From: Dryococelus australis | Taxonomy: Eukaryota > Arthropoda > Insecta > Phasmatodea > Phasmatidae | Direction of reading: 5' to 3' | Length of the DNA stretch: 64,000 bases | NCBI GenBank assembly: GCA_029891345.1 | Contig: CM057009.1 | Location: 298,755,466 to 298,819,465, forward strand | In this document: piece by piece, positions 35,520 to 48,499 of the stretch | Layout: every line of letters begins with the position of its first letter | Position numbering within the stretch: position 1 is the stretch's first letter | Notes under the pieces: model-generated | Database searches by the model: none | Seen by the model: the letters and a program-made list of their open reading frames with translations, nothing else | What the model was told of the DNA's origin: nothing | Program-made: the position numbers and the translations under genes

Positions 35520-36655
35520 GCCACTTATATGTTGTATAAATAACTGCCCAAGTCTCGGTGTTTTCCCTCACATTTTTAAACTATCAAAGGTTTTTCCAAT
35601 ATGTAAACAATAGTCAATAGAAAGTCCTAGCAGCTACAGACCAATTTTCTTAGTACCGGTAACAGGGAAAATTACTGAAACCATTGTAAAAAAACTGTTA
35701 ATTACTTATTATGAATCTTATGAATGGCTTACTAAATGCCAATTTGGCCTTCGTACTAGTGGAATCACAATAAAGGGTTTTAGGACTTACCGTAGTTGAA
35801 ATGATTCTAAATTCTTATAAAAATAATAAATTTATTCAAATCAACATGGGTGATCTGAGTAAAGGTTTTGACGCTATATATCATAAATTATTACTAGCCA
35901 AACTACAATTTTATGGCTTATCTGAGTTAACTGAATTGTCAAACTCAATTATACATTTTATTGTACGCAAACTAGCTATCAAGGTTGTTGTTTCTTATAA
36001 AGAGAATAAGCGAGATTGTTCTTAAGAATTAAGTTAGAATTGCTTATTTTGCTTTTCTTAAAAGTATAATGCTGTATCAACTTTCATTATGGGGTAGCTC
36101 TTGTTACATTTTTAAGTTTTGATACAAAATTAGGCTGTAGAAATATTGACCAATTATCTGTTGAGAGCCCACTGTAGCCCTCTTTTTATTGCAGCTGAAG
36201 TTTCAACACTTGTGAATTAGTATATTTTAGAATGTGTAGCCTACTGTTTGTAAAAAGTTATTATAAATTATTTAATACGAGAAAATATTATCATATGTAC
36301 CTACCAAACAAGAAACATGCAATAGATAGATGTGCCTTATACTAAGTATTCTACAAGCATGAAAATCCTTCTGTACAGAGCTATAAATGTCTATAATAAA
36401 TTTTCCATACAAACAGCAGCATTGCCTTATGTGCATTTAAAACTTATACTTAGTATATGGATTCTTAAACATACTGTTTATGATTTGTCAGAAACTTATG
36501 ATTCAAGTAAAAATAATATTTTAACATAAATGTTGGTAGCTTATGAATGTTATGCATTGCACGTTTGTGTATTTGTAATCTTTTGTTTAAGTATACAATG
36601 ATTTGCTGATATCTATTGTAATTCTGTTATTTAAAGACAAATAAAATACAAATTA
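35520..36655 (+). mobile_element. 5'-truncated LINE (Jockey/CR1-like reverse transcriptase relic)
   Basis: The plus strand reads GVFPHIFKLSKVFPI (about 35560), then SYRPIFLVPVTGK (about 35632), QFGLRTSGIT (about 35740) and MGDLSKGFDAIYHKLLLAKL (about 35845-35905). These are in the order of the fingers and palm of a non-LTR reverse transcriptase. After 36020 come thumb or C-terminal pieces SVKIAYFAFLKSIMLYQLSL (about 36030-36090) and, near 36330-36525, LYRAINVYNKF, the usual C-terminal tail. The catalytic YADD box and the endonuclease are missing, so it is both 5'-truncated and internally deleted. It ends in an A-rich AATAAAATACAAATTAAAAA tail (about 36640). Confidence 0.8.
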
Positions 36656-36659
36656 AAAA

Positions 36660-37689
36660 TAGGCATCTACATTACATCAAATAAGTGTAGGCCTATGTGT
36701 ATTCAAATGGGTTCCGACAATGAACATTCGTGCAGTTGGCTGCCCAGAATCTAGCAGTCACCGATTATTGACCTTGATTTTGGAATGCAAGTTGTCTGTT
36801 AGCCGGAGTAAAGGATGAAGAATTTTATAAACATGGGTTCCTATATGTTAAATTTACATGAATATAGCACGCTAATGTTTCAACACACATAACTTTTAAA
36901 TGTATAGCATTACCTCTATATTGAATACCTGTAACAAACCACATGAGCATGTAACACATAACCTAAAATATGATACAACTTTATCACGCAGTATAAGTTT
37001 AACGCTCATGATTTCTTATCCACACGTTGCATTAAAAATTGTTCTTATTGTATTCGATAAAAAGTTACATTCTTCACCAACTGCCCGTTATGAACACAAT
37101 ACTGTCGAATGCAAGCAAGCAGAGGAAACTGCTAACTGCTCGTTCTGGAATCTGGGTACAACTGGTTTCATACTACGTAGATTGGTACTTTCGCTTTCAT
37201 CTGTCAACTATCCGTAGTAACGTATAAAATCCATCAAGTTGATGACATTAATATTAATAAAGAGTACTGCTCAGGTGTTCATTTTCATCAATAAAAGATA
37301 CACGACTGCAAATGACCACATGCCTAGTTTAGGTTAATTAACTTGTTATAGTTTAGTAAACTTACATATTTATTACTTACCAAAAGACAATACTTATCTA
37401 TACATGAAGTAACAGTTTCAAGTTCATTCCATTCTTCAAAATCCCAGTTCAAGACGATAAGATAACTTTGTATTTCGCATAAACTTAAACACGTGCACAG
37501 ACATGCACAAATAAGAGCTATAATAATGCAGGCTGTGGATAGGCGACGGAAGTAATGGCGAAGTTACCGCAAAGAATAAAATTTCGTATCATGTATAGAA
37601 ATTAAACGTAAAATAAATATGATAAATTTGTATATATATTTTTATAAATTTGACTTATAAAGTTAAAAATATAATAATCCCTTTAATCA
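36660..37689. other. Unannotated DNA
   Basis: Nothing recognised between the LINE tail and the start of the inverted-repeat element. Two overlapping plus frames at 36900-37227 have no domain. Confidence 0.5.
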
Positions 37690-39984
37690 TTTAGTCATCT
37701 TGATTTCATTTCTTCATGCTCTATTATTCCACCTTGGCATCCACCATCTTGAATTTCATTTCTGCATGCTCTAACATTACAACTCGGCATCCACCATCTT
37801 GGATTCCATTTCTTCGAGCTGTACCATTCCACCTCAGAATCCTCCATATTGGATTCAATTTCTTCATGCTGTATCATTCCACCTCGTCATCCAGCATCTC
37901 GAATTACATTTCTTCATGCTCTATCATTCCATCTCAGCATCCATCAATTGGATTTCATTTCTACATTCTCTATCATTCCACCTCGGCATTCACCATAGTG
38001 GATTCCATTTATTTAGGCTTTATCATTCCACCTCGGCATCCACTATCTTGGATTACATTTTTATTAAACACCATCATGCCACATCATTCTCTATCATTCT
38101 GGTCATCTGACCGCAATCTTGTATTCCACCTGTCACCTATGCTTGACAACCATCTTGTCCGCCATCATGTTTATGGCCGTCACCTTGTTTCCCAATATGC
38201 ACCTACACACAGACACCTACCTACTGCTCTACCTACCCACAAACCCGCTGCTCTTCTTAACTTCCCACCTTCCCACTGTCCTACCAATCTAGCTACCCTT
38301 TTACCTAACCATGAACTACTCTACACACCTACATGCCATTCCACACATGTACCCACTGCTCTACATACCTACCTACATACCCACTGCTCTACACACCTAC
38401 CCACAAACTCGCTGCTCTACCCACTGACCTACCGACTGCTCTACCCACCTACCCATCACTAAACTAACCTACCTGCATACAAACTAATATATCCACCTAC
38501 CACTGTTCTACCTACCTACCCACCCAAATACCACTCTGCCAACATACTGCCCTACCTGCCTACCCACCACTCAACTAACCTACCTGCATACAAACTAATA
38601 TATCCATCTACACACTACCCTACCATTTGTTCTGCCTACCTACCCAAATACCACTCTACCCATATACTGCTCTACCCACCTACCCACCACTCTACTAACC
38701 AACTTACAAACAATTATATACCCACACCTACTGCCCTACACACCACTCTATGCACCTACACTCCCATGTACCTACATCTCTACCCACCTGCACATGCTCC
38801 CACCTTCCCAACACTCTACCTACCTACCCATCCACCTTTCACTCTACCATACTACCCACAATCCTAAACCTCTACTAACCTACACACATACCTACTGCTC
38901 TACTCATCTAACCAACTGCCTAATATTCTACCTTCCTGCAAACCCACTGCTCTTCTTACTTTCCCATCTACCAACCCACCAACACATTGCTCTACCCACC
39001 TAACAACCTACCAACTAAACACTCACCCTCCTCTATAATTACACACCAACTACCCTACTTACAACTGTACCCACCCACCCAACACTCTACCATCATACCC
39101 TCCAACCCACTATTATACCTTCCATTCTAACCACCTACTCACCTACCTACTGCTTTACCCATCCCACTACCCAAAACTCTACCCACATCTCTAACCACCA
39201 ACCCATTGCTCTACCCACCTACCTATATACAAACCAACCTACCTACCCACTGCTCTGCCTACTGTCTCGCCCAAAGCTCTACACACCTACACACACCTAC
39301 CCACGGCACTACCCACCTTCACAACATTAAACCCATCTACCCACCACTCTACTCATCTACTCAACACTCCATCCATCTACTCACCACTCTATCTACCTAC
39401 CTAACACTCTATTTACCTACCCAATATTCTACCTACCTAACAACCTACCCATCACTCCAAACACCCACCTACTAATTACTCCAACTACCCACCTACCTAT
39501 TACTCCATTCACCCATTTACCTGTCCACTCACTCACTGCTCTACCTACCTACCCAACTAGTCATAACATCACTTATGTAAAAATCTACCCACCTACTTAC
39601 TGCTTTATGTACTTACCTACCCACCATTTTACCCATCCACCAATCGCTCTAACCCATCTACCTAGAACTCTAACCACCTACTCACCTACCTACTGCTCTA
39701 CCATCCGCTTATCTTCTGCTCTAGCCACCGGCCCACTTCACAATCCAAAAGTCTACCCACATCATTACCCAAAAATCTACCAACCTCACTGTCCACCAAC
39801 CCATTGCTCTACCCACCTACACACCACTCTACTTACCTACCTCTATTCCCACTGCTCTATCCATTGCACTACTTACCAGTACCCCCACCTACCACTCTAC
39901 TCACCTATCCACCACTCTACCGACCTACTTACATAACAACTAATATACACACACCCACTGTGCTACCCACCACACTATGCACCT

Positions 39985-40112
39985 ACACACACCCACCTAC
40001 CTACAGCTATACCTATTTACACACCCACCTACCTACAGCTATACCTATTTACACACCCACCTACCTACAGCTATACCTATTTACACACCCACCTACCTAC
40101 AGCTATATACAT
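39985..40112 (+). repeat. 32-bp tandem units within the left arm
   Basis: The word CTACAGCTATA recurs at 40001, 40033, 40065 and 40097, an exact 32-bp period. The near-identity of the units indicates recent expansion compared with the arm around it. Confidence 0.9.
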
Positions 40113-40276
40113 CTACACATCCACCCACCTACCTGCCACTTTACCTACATACCCATCCACCTTTAACTCTACTATACTACCCACATTCATAAAGCTCTAC
40201 TAACCTACACACATGCCTACTACTCTACCCACCTAACCAACTGCCTATTATTTTACCTAACCACACTTCAACAGCT

Positions 40277-40640
40277 CTACTTATTCTTCACTGCTGACTC
40301 CGCACTCATCTCCGCACCCTCCGCACTTAGCACCACAAGCACCTCATGCACCACAATAGACACTGCATGTACCACAATTGACACCACAATTGGAACTGCA
40401 TGCACTTCAATTGACACCGCACGCACCACAATAACACCGCACCCTCCGCACAACTCTCTGCACCCTCGGCACAACTCTCCACACCCTCCGCACAACTCTC
40501 CGTACCCTTCGCAAACATCTCCGCACGATCCGCACAACGCTCTGCACCCTCCACACACATCTCCGCAAGTTCCCCACACCTCTCCGTATTCTCTACCTAC
40601 ATCTCTGCATGCTTCACATGAGGCTCCGCACATTCACACA
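40277..40640 (+). repeat. CTCCGCACCC block of the left arm
   Basis: Short units of CTCCGCAC(C/A) alternate with CACCACAAT- and GACACC-containing units. The counterpart in the right arm is 55915-56185, in the opposite orientation. It is GC-richer than the CTAC arrays. Reverse-strand frames (up to 118 codons, cysteine/glycine/glutamate repeats) mirror the repeat and I do not accept them as genes. Confidence 0.85.
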
Positions 40641-41660
40641 CCACTCCGTACCCTACCTACATACCTACTGCTCTACAAACCTACCCACCAACCCACTACG
40701 CAACCCACCTACCAAATGCTTGTCTCACCTATCCACTCCTCTACTCAACTACCCAGTGCTCTACCTACCTACCCAATAATCTACCTATTTAAATGCAGTG
40801 CTCAACCTACAAACTGCTCTCCCACCAAACCACCAACCTCCTACTACTCAATTCACCTACCTTCCTATCCACCTACCCTTCTAACCACTCACCTACCTAC
40901 CCACCTACCTTTCTAACCACCCACCTACCAACCCACCCCCTCCCCAACCAACAAACCCAACTAACTACCTGCCCATCTACATACCCACCAACCTACCTAT
41001 ATGCCCATCTACATACCCACACAACTACCTACCTGTCCATCTACCTACCTAATCACCCACTTACCTACCCACCTACTTACTGACTGTTCGACCTACACAA
41101 CCTCATGCCAGTCATTAGTATAATCACTCTATTAACCATCCATAGCAATAAAAATATGCTGACCACCACACCTCAGCCTTACAAACCGAAATTGAGTAAC
41201 CTTGCTGACCAGGAGTACTGGATACTATACCAACCATAATACAGAATACTTCAGTCATGCCACACAGGTCAGATTGTATATGTAACATAAGAACTACCCA
41301 TTTCACACCATCCCACACCATCCATTAACACTGCACCAACTATATCACACCACTTAACATACCTACAGCATACTTAACAATCATATTGCTAACCTATTGG
41401 TACTGGATATCAAAATATATATATAATACCTTTCACCATGTAATTCCTCATTCACGCTTCATTGAAAGCCATACAAATCAGCGTAACTACAAAATAGACC
41501 ATCTGATTATATCAATGAACCACCACAGCAGGTAACCCATAACAACAAAAATATACAGCCCGAAACCATATGATTCGCTCTAACTCCAAGCATACCTCAT
41601 TCATGCTGTTAACGATAGAGACCATATCAAACATCACACCTCAGACTTACTAATCAACCA

Positions 41661-43959
41661 AAGTAGTCAACTAGATTGAATGCCATTTCAGCCCATCTAA
41701 CTGCACCAGTCAAAAATATAAAGAAGCCATATCAGCCACCGAGCCAACCAAAATATTCCTATCATAAGCTCCAACCATGCTATCATAATTTCATTACTAA
41801 TAATTTAAGCATCTATGTCATCCATACAGTCATAATTACCAGTTACTATCCTATCATACTAACCAACCATGTCTGCTAAGCATTCTGCCCTCTCATACTA
41901 ACTTAACATCCCATCAAACTATTACCCCCTTACAAACTAATCACACAATCAAACATTCTTCCCACACCATCGAAGCTACATTTTTCTCATACTGCCAAAA
42001 CAACCGAACATGTGATCAAGTCAAACCCATAAACGTAATGGCTATACCAAACATACAAGAAACGAACTGTACAACCAAATCACACCATCTAAATGAACCA
42101 GCCATAAAAAACACCATACAGGTATGCCACACTCAAAGACAAAGCTGTTCCATAAAAAAAAAAACTCCATTCTATCATCAACCCAAACTACTACAAGGTC
42201 CCAATTACACATTTCAGACATCGCTACTACCATCTGATAGGCCATACAAGCAAAACACAACACCAAACCAGTCAACCAATGAATATACCCAGGCTATCAT
42301 AAAGAGTAGTTTAAAAAACAAAAGAGACCATACACAAATCTGTAGCAAATCTCTCGAGAGGTTATATCTCCTCCTGACAATAGGAGTAATCCTGGCAGCA
42401 GTGGCTGTTGCCGATGTCCTCACAGAAGAGTCTTTAATTCGATGAGTGGGGATGCTAGGTTGATATACACGAATTCTAAAGTTTTAGTATAGGCTGACCG
42501 ACCCAGTTATAATACAGTTTTCATCCTTACAAATATGTATATATAGTATTACAAACGAAGTTCCATATTTTACCCTGTCTTGTATAACTACAATCCTCTC
42601 ATATAGTCAAGAGTATGAGCGACTCAGTAGGTGTGCCACCCTGGAGGCTGCCTCGACTCTCGACTAGTGTATGTACCATCAATTCGTCTCGTGGAGGCCT
42701 GCACACTGCCTACACCATCGGTCGGCCACCTGTATGCTTTTCAGATCCACATGTGGATAGATAGCTGATCGCACAGGGTTGGTGCATGCCATCGTATGCA
42801 CAGTGAGTGTTGGCTGTAATCTGAATTTGTCGGTTTCATTATGATCTGTTCATAAGGAAAGCATTTGCTATGCTACCGTACTAGTCAGGACTACCTTGTC
42901 TCGATTAGCATGTGTAATATGCATTGGTTGGCAAGTGCTTATAAATAGTTTCCCATATATTTGTTTGCAAGGGTATCCAGCAGTGACGACCTTGTCACTC
43001 CGACTGGTTCTCCACTCTGTCGTGGTATTTTTATTTTAGTCTAATGAGATAAAAAATCTTAAATATCTAAGAACATATAAAATTTACCTCACACTCATCC
43101 CAGCACCCTAAAAATCAACACCTACCTTTACCTACCCAACTTCCAATATGACAAAACCAAGAAAAATCACAAAAATTGAGTAAAGGAATACCAAAAATCG
43201 TAACTCCAGCACGTCTGTCATTATTGCAGCTGGCCAATCACATACAGGCATTGAAACATCACATTCGGAAGCCAGTCTCTGACCCAAAAATAACCTCAAA
43301 ATGACCCTTGAACCATGACCCCTGACCCTGGTGGAGGAGGACAAAGAGAAAGAGGTGGAGGAGGAGGAGGTGTCAGCAGCGGCCCCGATTGTAGTTGCTG
43401 AGAACCACTATAAAGTTGTGAGGGGTAAAAGGATACAATGCACAGAAATAAAGAAAATAATTATTTTATAATAATAATTTATTATGTTATCATTACAAAT
43501 TCAGAAGATTGCAGTACGTCACATAATTTGATATAACCCCGATCCTTAAGTTCTCTAATAATCGAACATACTGAATTCATGTTCGAGTAATTCCCACATT
43601 GTTGCTTATCGAGCAAATTATGGGTCATTTTGGGGTCATTTTAGGACATTAGGGGTCAGCACCACAGCCAGGGGTCATTGTGGTTCATTTTGCTCTGCAA
43701 ATGAGTCATTATGGGTTATTTAGAGGTAGTTTTGGATTTATTAGGAGTAAGCACCGCAATCAGGATTCATTATGGGTCAATGGGTTGTGGGTCATGGTTC
43801 AATGGGTCAATTCTGTGAGAGGTTGGTCTGACAACAGGAGTTAGTTCTGTTTAAGATATAACTTCATGGTAATGTGATCACAGAACTAGATAAAATGTAT
43901 GTTTGAATGGAGGTGTAAAAGTAAACACAATGCTTAAATCTCATTGACGAAATCTCACT
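41661..43959. other. Central non-repeated part of the inverted-repeat element
   Basis: 41660-42330 is A- and C-rich and continues the composition of the arm. 42350-43060 is ordinary GC-balanced sequence. 43290-43340 (CAAAATGACCC, CATGACCCCTGACC) is roughly inverted relative to 43620-43830 (GGGTCATTTTGGGGTCATTT and similar), so a smaller inverted repeat flanks a purine-rich patch at 43320-43375. No open frame has a recognisable domain, so I see no transposase. Confidence 0.5.
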
Positions 43960-44110
43960 GAGGTATGGTGATTTAAATGGTCTGTATAGTTCACAGCATG
44001 AATGAGGTATACTTGGGATTAGAGCGAATTATGTGGTTTTGGGCTGCATATTGTGGTTAGTATGGTTACCTGCTGTGGAGATTCATTGATATATTTAGAT
44101 GATATAGTAT

Positions 44111-44114
44111 GTAG
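44111..44114. other. Target-site duplication (left copy)
   Basis: GTAG immediately before the 5' LTR. The same four bases follow the 3' LTR at 54648-54651. Four-base duplications are typical of Ty3/Gypsy-type integration. Confidence 0.8.
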
Positions 44115-44253
44115 TGCTGCGGCTGGCATCTGCAAGAGTTGGAAAGCTGCAATCTGAGGCACGACAGAGCAATTATTTGAGTGCTTTCCCATCTAGCTAC
44201 CCTTATCCTCCCTAATTAAAGTGTGAACTACTCCCCTCTGGACAGCCACAGTA
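44115..44253 (+). repeat. 5' LTR (internally deleted)
   Basis: Starts TGCTGCGGCTGG and ends CCACAGTA. Compared with the 3' LTR, about 490 bp between AGAGCAAT (44162-44169) and TTTGAGTGC (44173) are missing. The missing part contains the AATAAA of the 3' LTR. The retained ends (GCAAGAGTTGGAAAGCTGCA, and GAGTGCTTTCCCATCTAGCT) align well with 54027-54071 and 54572 onward. Confidence 0.85.
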
Positions 44254-44255
44254 AA

Positions 44256-44268
44256 TGGCGGAGGCGTC
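44256..44268 (+). other. Primer-binding site candidate
   Basis: TGGCGGAGGCGTC begins two bases after the 5' LTR. TGGCG at this position is the usual start of the tRNA-primer complement in Gypsy-type elements. The tRNA itself cannot be identified by eye. Confidence 0.55.
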
Positions 44269-45199
44269 TAAGCTATCCCACCCTTCCCTTTCAACTTATA
44301 ATTGCAATAAAGTATAGAAAAACAACGAATTCGTTAAGACATTTAGTGCTGTCCACCTGCACACATGGTTAGAATTCCCTCGAGTAATCTGGGTCATTGT
44401 ATCCACTGTAGTAAAGTATAGTAAAAGATTAAGCACTCATTCATGGTGTTGTGTGTTGTATTATTCAGCAGAAAATCATGGCCGCACCAGAGCAAGCGAG
44501 CAGGAACTGCTGTGTGGCAAAAAGCTGCTTGGTCAAACAGTCGCCCAGTGTATTTAGTAGCGTAGTGTGTGTATGCTTGGCTTGTAAGAAATTTAATGCT
44601 TACTTAATCATGGTTTCGCTCTTCGGACCGATTGCAATTGCTAACACAAAATTCCACAAAAAGAGTGGGCAATTGTGGAAAAGTAGAGAGTAGAATGCTT
44701 GTGAGAGGGCTGAGTGTAATGTAACACATTTCTTAGCATCAAATAACAAGATCATTACATGTCAGACAGACCTACCACTTTCTTCATTAAAACAGCCAGG
44801 GACATTTTGAAACACGCTACTATAGACCTATCAGACATACAAAATTAATTACAAGCAAGGAACACAACAAGCACAAAACAAATTTCATCAGGTAATATCT
44901 TCAGGTGAGAAATTATTAAACGAAAATCCAGAACTTGCATAACAATTTGATACAATCTGAACACGACTGACATGCAGCCTAATTAATAAAATCACAAATA
45001 GTGGCCTTCTGCTATCAACACCCCATCCTCATACGAAAACACACAACATGACACAGATTACCTCACAACTATTCAAATTGACACTACAACAGATCCTATA
45101 TAAAATAACTCACCACTAGCTTCCCCACTTCAAACACAACAGCACCCGAACTTGGCAAACCCACCACCAGTAAATGTCATCATCCAGCAGCCCACATCA

Positions 45200-46886
45200 G
45201 TCACTAAATTGTCGGGCGATGGTAGCGAAAAATGACCTGAATTTCTAGAGCAATATAACTATGCTGTGGAGAACAATAACTGCGATGAGAAATAGAAATC
45301 CCGCAGGCTTAAATAATACATCATAGGGTCCATGAAACACATATTAGAAAATTACTTGCAGACACATGCAGGACAAGCTACATGAAATGACATCGTTAAC
45401 AAAATGAAAAACATTATTCCACACCAGCAAACAAAGAATATTTGAAAAAACCTACTTTATACACCACTAAACAAAAATTGAATGAAACTGCACAGAAACA
45501 TATTGAGAACTTCTTATTTTACAGGAGAAAGTATAATCCCAACACTACAGACACAGACTAAATTAGCATTGTGTGGCATTCCGTTTTTCCATCCACGGTG
45601 GACAAAATTGTCTGCTTAAAAAACAACACAATCGAAGACCTACTCACAAACATTCAAAGAGTAAAGGTAGGGTTATTCCAGTACAACCAGGCGATTACGG
45701 GACAACAGATTCACTCAGACACAGATTCACTGAGAGCCAAGGTGGTGAAATTAAAAGAGGAAATGGAAACTTGACATTGCAGCACAAAAAGCCCTTCATG
45801 TACCGAAATCCACAAATGTACAATAACACACAAACTCCACAATACAACAGAAAGAACACCTGCACATGAAACCAACAACCCATTGTTGTAGTCAAAGAGT
45901 ATTTACAGACTTCAAAGAAATACTACAATCCCCACCAGGCGAGTCGAAAACCACCACAAAATGGTAATTTTCACATACACAACAATTTATGGGAAAACCC
46001 AAGACAACAAACTAATCCCCAATTTCAAAACCAAAAAACGCAAAAATACAATCCAGCTATCAAATACAATCAACAAACAAATTCCTATGCGAGAGGGCAA
46101 TAGGCCTAAGTAAGATGCAAAAATCCCAAAACCATAGATACAGACAGGCGGGGTCCTTAAGAGACGTAAGGAAAAACAAGACACAACCACAGATAGACAA
46201 ACGTAAGTTCCCCGACCACACTAACAAAAGTAATACAGGCACAGTTAGGGGCAAAAATAATGAGTTCCCGAAACCAATTAAAGAGTGTGTACGTGTAAAC
46301 CAGAGGTAAAAATGAGGCATATAATCAATGCCTGTGACACGCTATTTAGGAAGAGAGTACTCGTACACACATATGCGGATATTGCAAAGTTTAACTCGCA
46401 AACATAAAACTGTCAGCTACAACAGAAAGAAAAAAAATTCAAAGTAAACAGAACTATTCAAAACTTGGAAACACAGAAAACCGGCCATTTGACATTACGT
46501 TTAAAGAAATTAAATGCAGGTCAGGGGTGAACAAGGGTAACTCTGACACCTCACACAAGGACACAGCCTCATGTAATCATAACAAGGTGCTAGTGAAAGC
46601 CAAGAAGGTACACATCACAGAAGCGGAGGTGCATGCCGAGGTCGGACCTGTGGATTGCATGAGTCAGTGCGATCATAACATCAGCACACACACAGCCTTC
46701 ATAGGACCGCTGTTGCATGCAGCCATGTTGTGTGTACTATGTATATACCATGGTCACCGAGCCACGGAATGCCAACTTTTTCCAAATCAAGCACACCCAT
46801 TCTACACAGATATAAATGAGCGATTTAGGAAATTTGAAAAATGTTTTGGCATGACACTAGTTAATATACGCATTCCTAAGGAATAA
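45200..46886 (+). pseudogene. gag: gag-like gene (broken)
   Basis: Forms the structural polyprotein of the retroelement particle. A capsid-like start at about 45213-45260 reads FSGDGSEK and then EFLEQYNYAVE after a stop, the usual SGDGS/EFLEQ beginning of Gypsy capsids. The rest is split by many stops (for example 45292, 45316). A zinc knuckle with exact C-x2-C-x4-H-x4-C spacing (CVLCIYHGHRATEC, about 46730-46771) marks the nucleocapsid end in the open stretch 46527-46886. A proline/asparagine/glutamine-rich linker fills 45780-46300. Protease follows after about 160 bp. The start codon cannot be fixed. Confidence 0.75.
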
Positions 46887-47044
46887 ACTACCAACACAAA
46901 CACACCACATGACACTCTTAACATCAATGTGGAAAACTGTGGCTGTGATGAAATGCGAAAGCAGGAACTGAACCACAGATCCGATTTACTCTCCACAAAC
47001 AAACACGCCCCACCAACCGGAAGGACGAAGGTCGCACAAGCTAC

Positions 47045-47434
47045 ATGAAAACATCAATGCAGCATGTCCTTGTCAGTATTGTGGGCAGAACTTATAACGT
47101 GTTGCTCGACACAGGATGCTTGCGATCATGTATGGCGTCAACACTTGTACACAAATATAAAAGACAACCAGTAACCAAACAATTCACCCTAGTGGGTGCA
47201 ACTACAGATATAGACATACCCAAGTGTAAAACAAATAGGAATGTAAATATAGCAGGGTATAATTTCAATCAGGACTTCCTCCTAATAGACAATCTGAAAT
47301 TAGATATCATACTGGGAATCGATTTCATAAAAAGGTATGATGTAGTACCAATACTGTCTCAAGACCTTATGTACATTTATGCTTACCACAATAATGACAT
47401 AATTGAAATACCAATTAATACCAACCAAGTGTAA
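47045..47434 (+). pseudogene. pol: Retroelement aspartic protease
   Basis: Open stretch of 129 codons. Residues about 15-25 give VLLDTGCLRSCM, the catalytic DTG of retroviral-type aspartic proteases (with G-C where DTGA or DTGS is common). The later ILGIDFIKRYDV (about residues 90-101) is the conserved ILG-x-DF strand. It would cleave the Gag-Pol polyprotein. It ends at a stop at 47432-47434, so the pol frame is broken before RT. Confidence 0.88.
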
Positions 47435-47639
47435 TGCGACACAAAAAATTGCGATGAATATTATATAAATAAAATAGAATCAATGGAGAACTCAAATGAG
47501 AAAACCACACTAGGCAACATAAACGAAAACCTACCCCATATAACAAAGCACAACTCAGGGACTTACTTTAGAAGTACAGCGATCGTTTTGCTAGCAATAT
47601 CACCGAGTTAACATAAACAAAAGATTATGAAATTAAACT

Positions 47640-48480
47640 TGAGTTAATCACCAAAAAACCTATACACACACCCATACAGAATAAACCCTCATTTACAAGA
47701 ACAAGTACTCGAACAAATACAACAAATGCTTGACACACATGTAATCATGCCTTCTGATTCCCCTTATGCTGCACAAAGCCTAATTATAAAAAAGGCCACA
47801 GAAGCATATATTTTTTAACAGTTTTCGACTTCTCAATCAGTACAAAAAAAGGTACAATACCCTAGCCCCAGAACAGAAGACATCATAAACACACTTCAGA
47901 ATTCCAAATACATCCCATCGATTGACACATTTAGTGGATTCTATGCAATCCCAGGAAGGGAACAAGATGGGGAAAAACTCACTTTCAACATAGATGGTGT
48001 AGGTTTATACCAGTACGCTCGTATGCCAATTGGGTTGGCCACAAGCCCTTAATACTTTAAGAATTTTGTACATTAATGCTTGGGCCTCTACGATGGAACA
48101 CAGCCGTAACCTATACCGATGATATCTTCATTATAGGCAACACATTTGAGGAACACCTACACATCAGTAAAGTCATGGACAGATTATGCAAGGAAAACAT
48201 AAAAGTTAACACAAAATAATGCCACTTTGCATAACAGAAATAAACATTCTGGGTCAGTACAACACACACGAAGGGATCCGGATGAATAACAAGAAAATCG
48301 AACCCATCAAACAAATGGCACCATCCAAAAACATAAATCAGTTGCGAACATTTTTAGGACTAACTTCTTACTTACGAAGATACATTCTTAAATAAGCCAA
48401 AATAGCCGAACCACTCACAGATCTTATAAAAGAACCAAAATCATTTCAATTGACACAAGCACAGCAACAGGCATTTGAGA
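47640..48480 (+). pseudogene. pol: Reverse transcriptase domain (broken)
   Basis: RNA-directed DNA polymerase of the element. Recognisable in successive broken frames are YRINPHLQEQVLEQIQQMLD (about 47680), then SDSPYAAQSLIIKK (about 47755-47795). The box with catalytic residues, YTDDIFIIG (48112-48138), keeps both aspartates of the YxDD motif. LGLTSYLRRYI with a stop follows (about 48357-48395). Stops and frameshifts occur at several points (for example 47817, 48050, 48219), so no continuous RT remains. RNase H follows directly. Confidence 0.85.
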
Positions 48481-48499
48481 ACCTTCCATCATAGCGAAA

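Larger units (their letters stand above)
37690..41660 (+). repeat. Left arm of the giant inverted repeat
   Basis: Subregions are as follows. 37700-38090 holds about seven ~58-bp units (TTTCTTCATGCTCTATCATT, then CCACCTCGGCATCCACCATC). 38100-38190 is unique, with an AAGATGG (CCATCTT) motif. 38200-40265 is a G-poor, C- and A-rich array of CTACCTACCCAC and CACTGCTCTACC words. 40277-40640 is a CTCCGCACCC block. 40650-41090 is a second CTAC array. 41090-41660 is ordinary sequence. Long frames here (for example 248 codons at 37716) are repeat artefacts rich in T, P, Y, H and L. Confidence 0.85.

Noticed and set aside
37716-38462. 248-codon plus-strand open frame, the longest in the window
   Set aside because: It lies entirely in the 58-bp and CTAC arrays of the inverted-repeat arm. 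The composition (T, P, H, L, Y) simply mirrors the DNA repeat, and the other arm shows equivalent frames.
40277-40633. 118-codon cysteine- and glycine-rich minus frame, metallothionein-like in look
   Set aside because: The C/G/E pattern is the translation of the CTCCGCACCC repeat block in one frame. An overlapping second frame is equally open.
37690-41100. CRISPR array or telomeric repeat
   Set aside because: Units are contiguous without unique spacers, and the GTAGGTGGG-type strand is not the insect TTAGG telomere repeat. The arms form an inverted pair.
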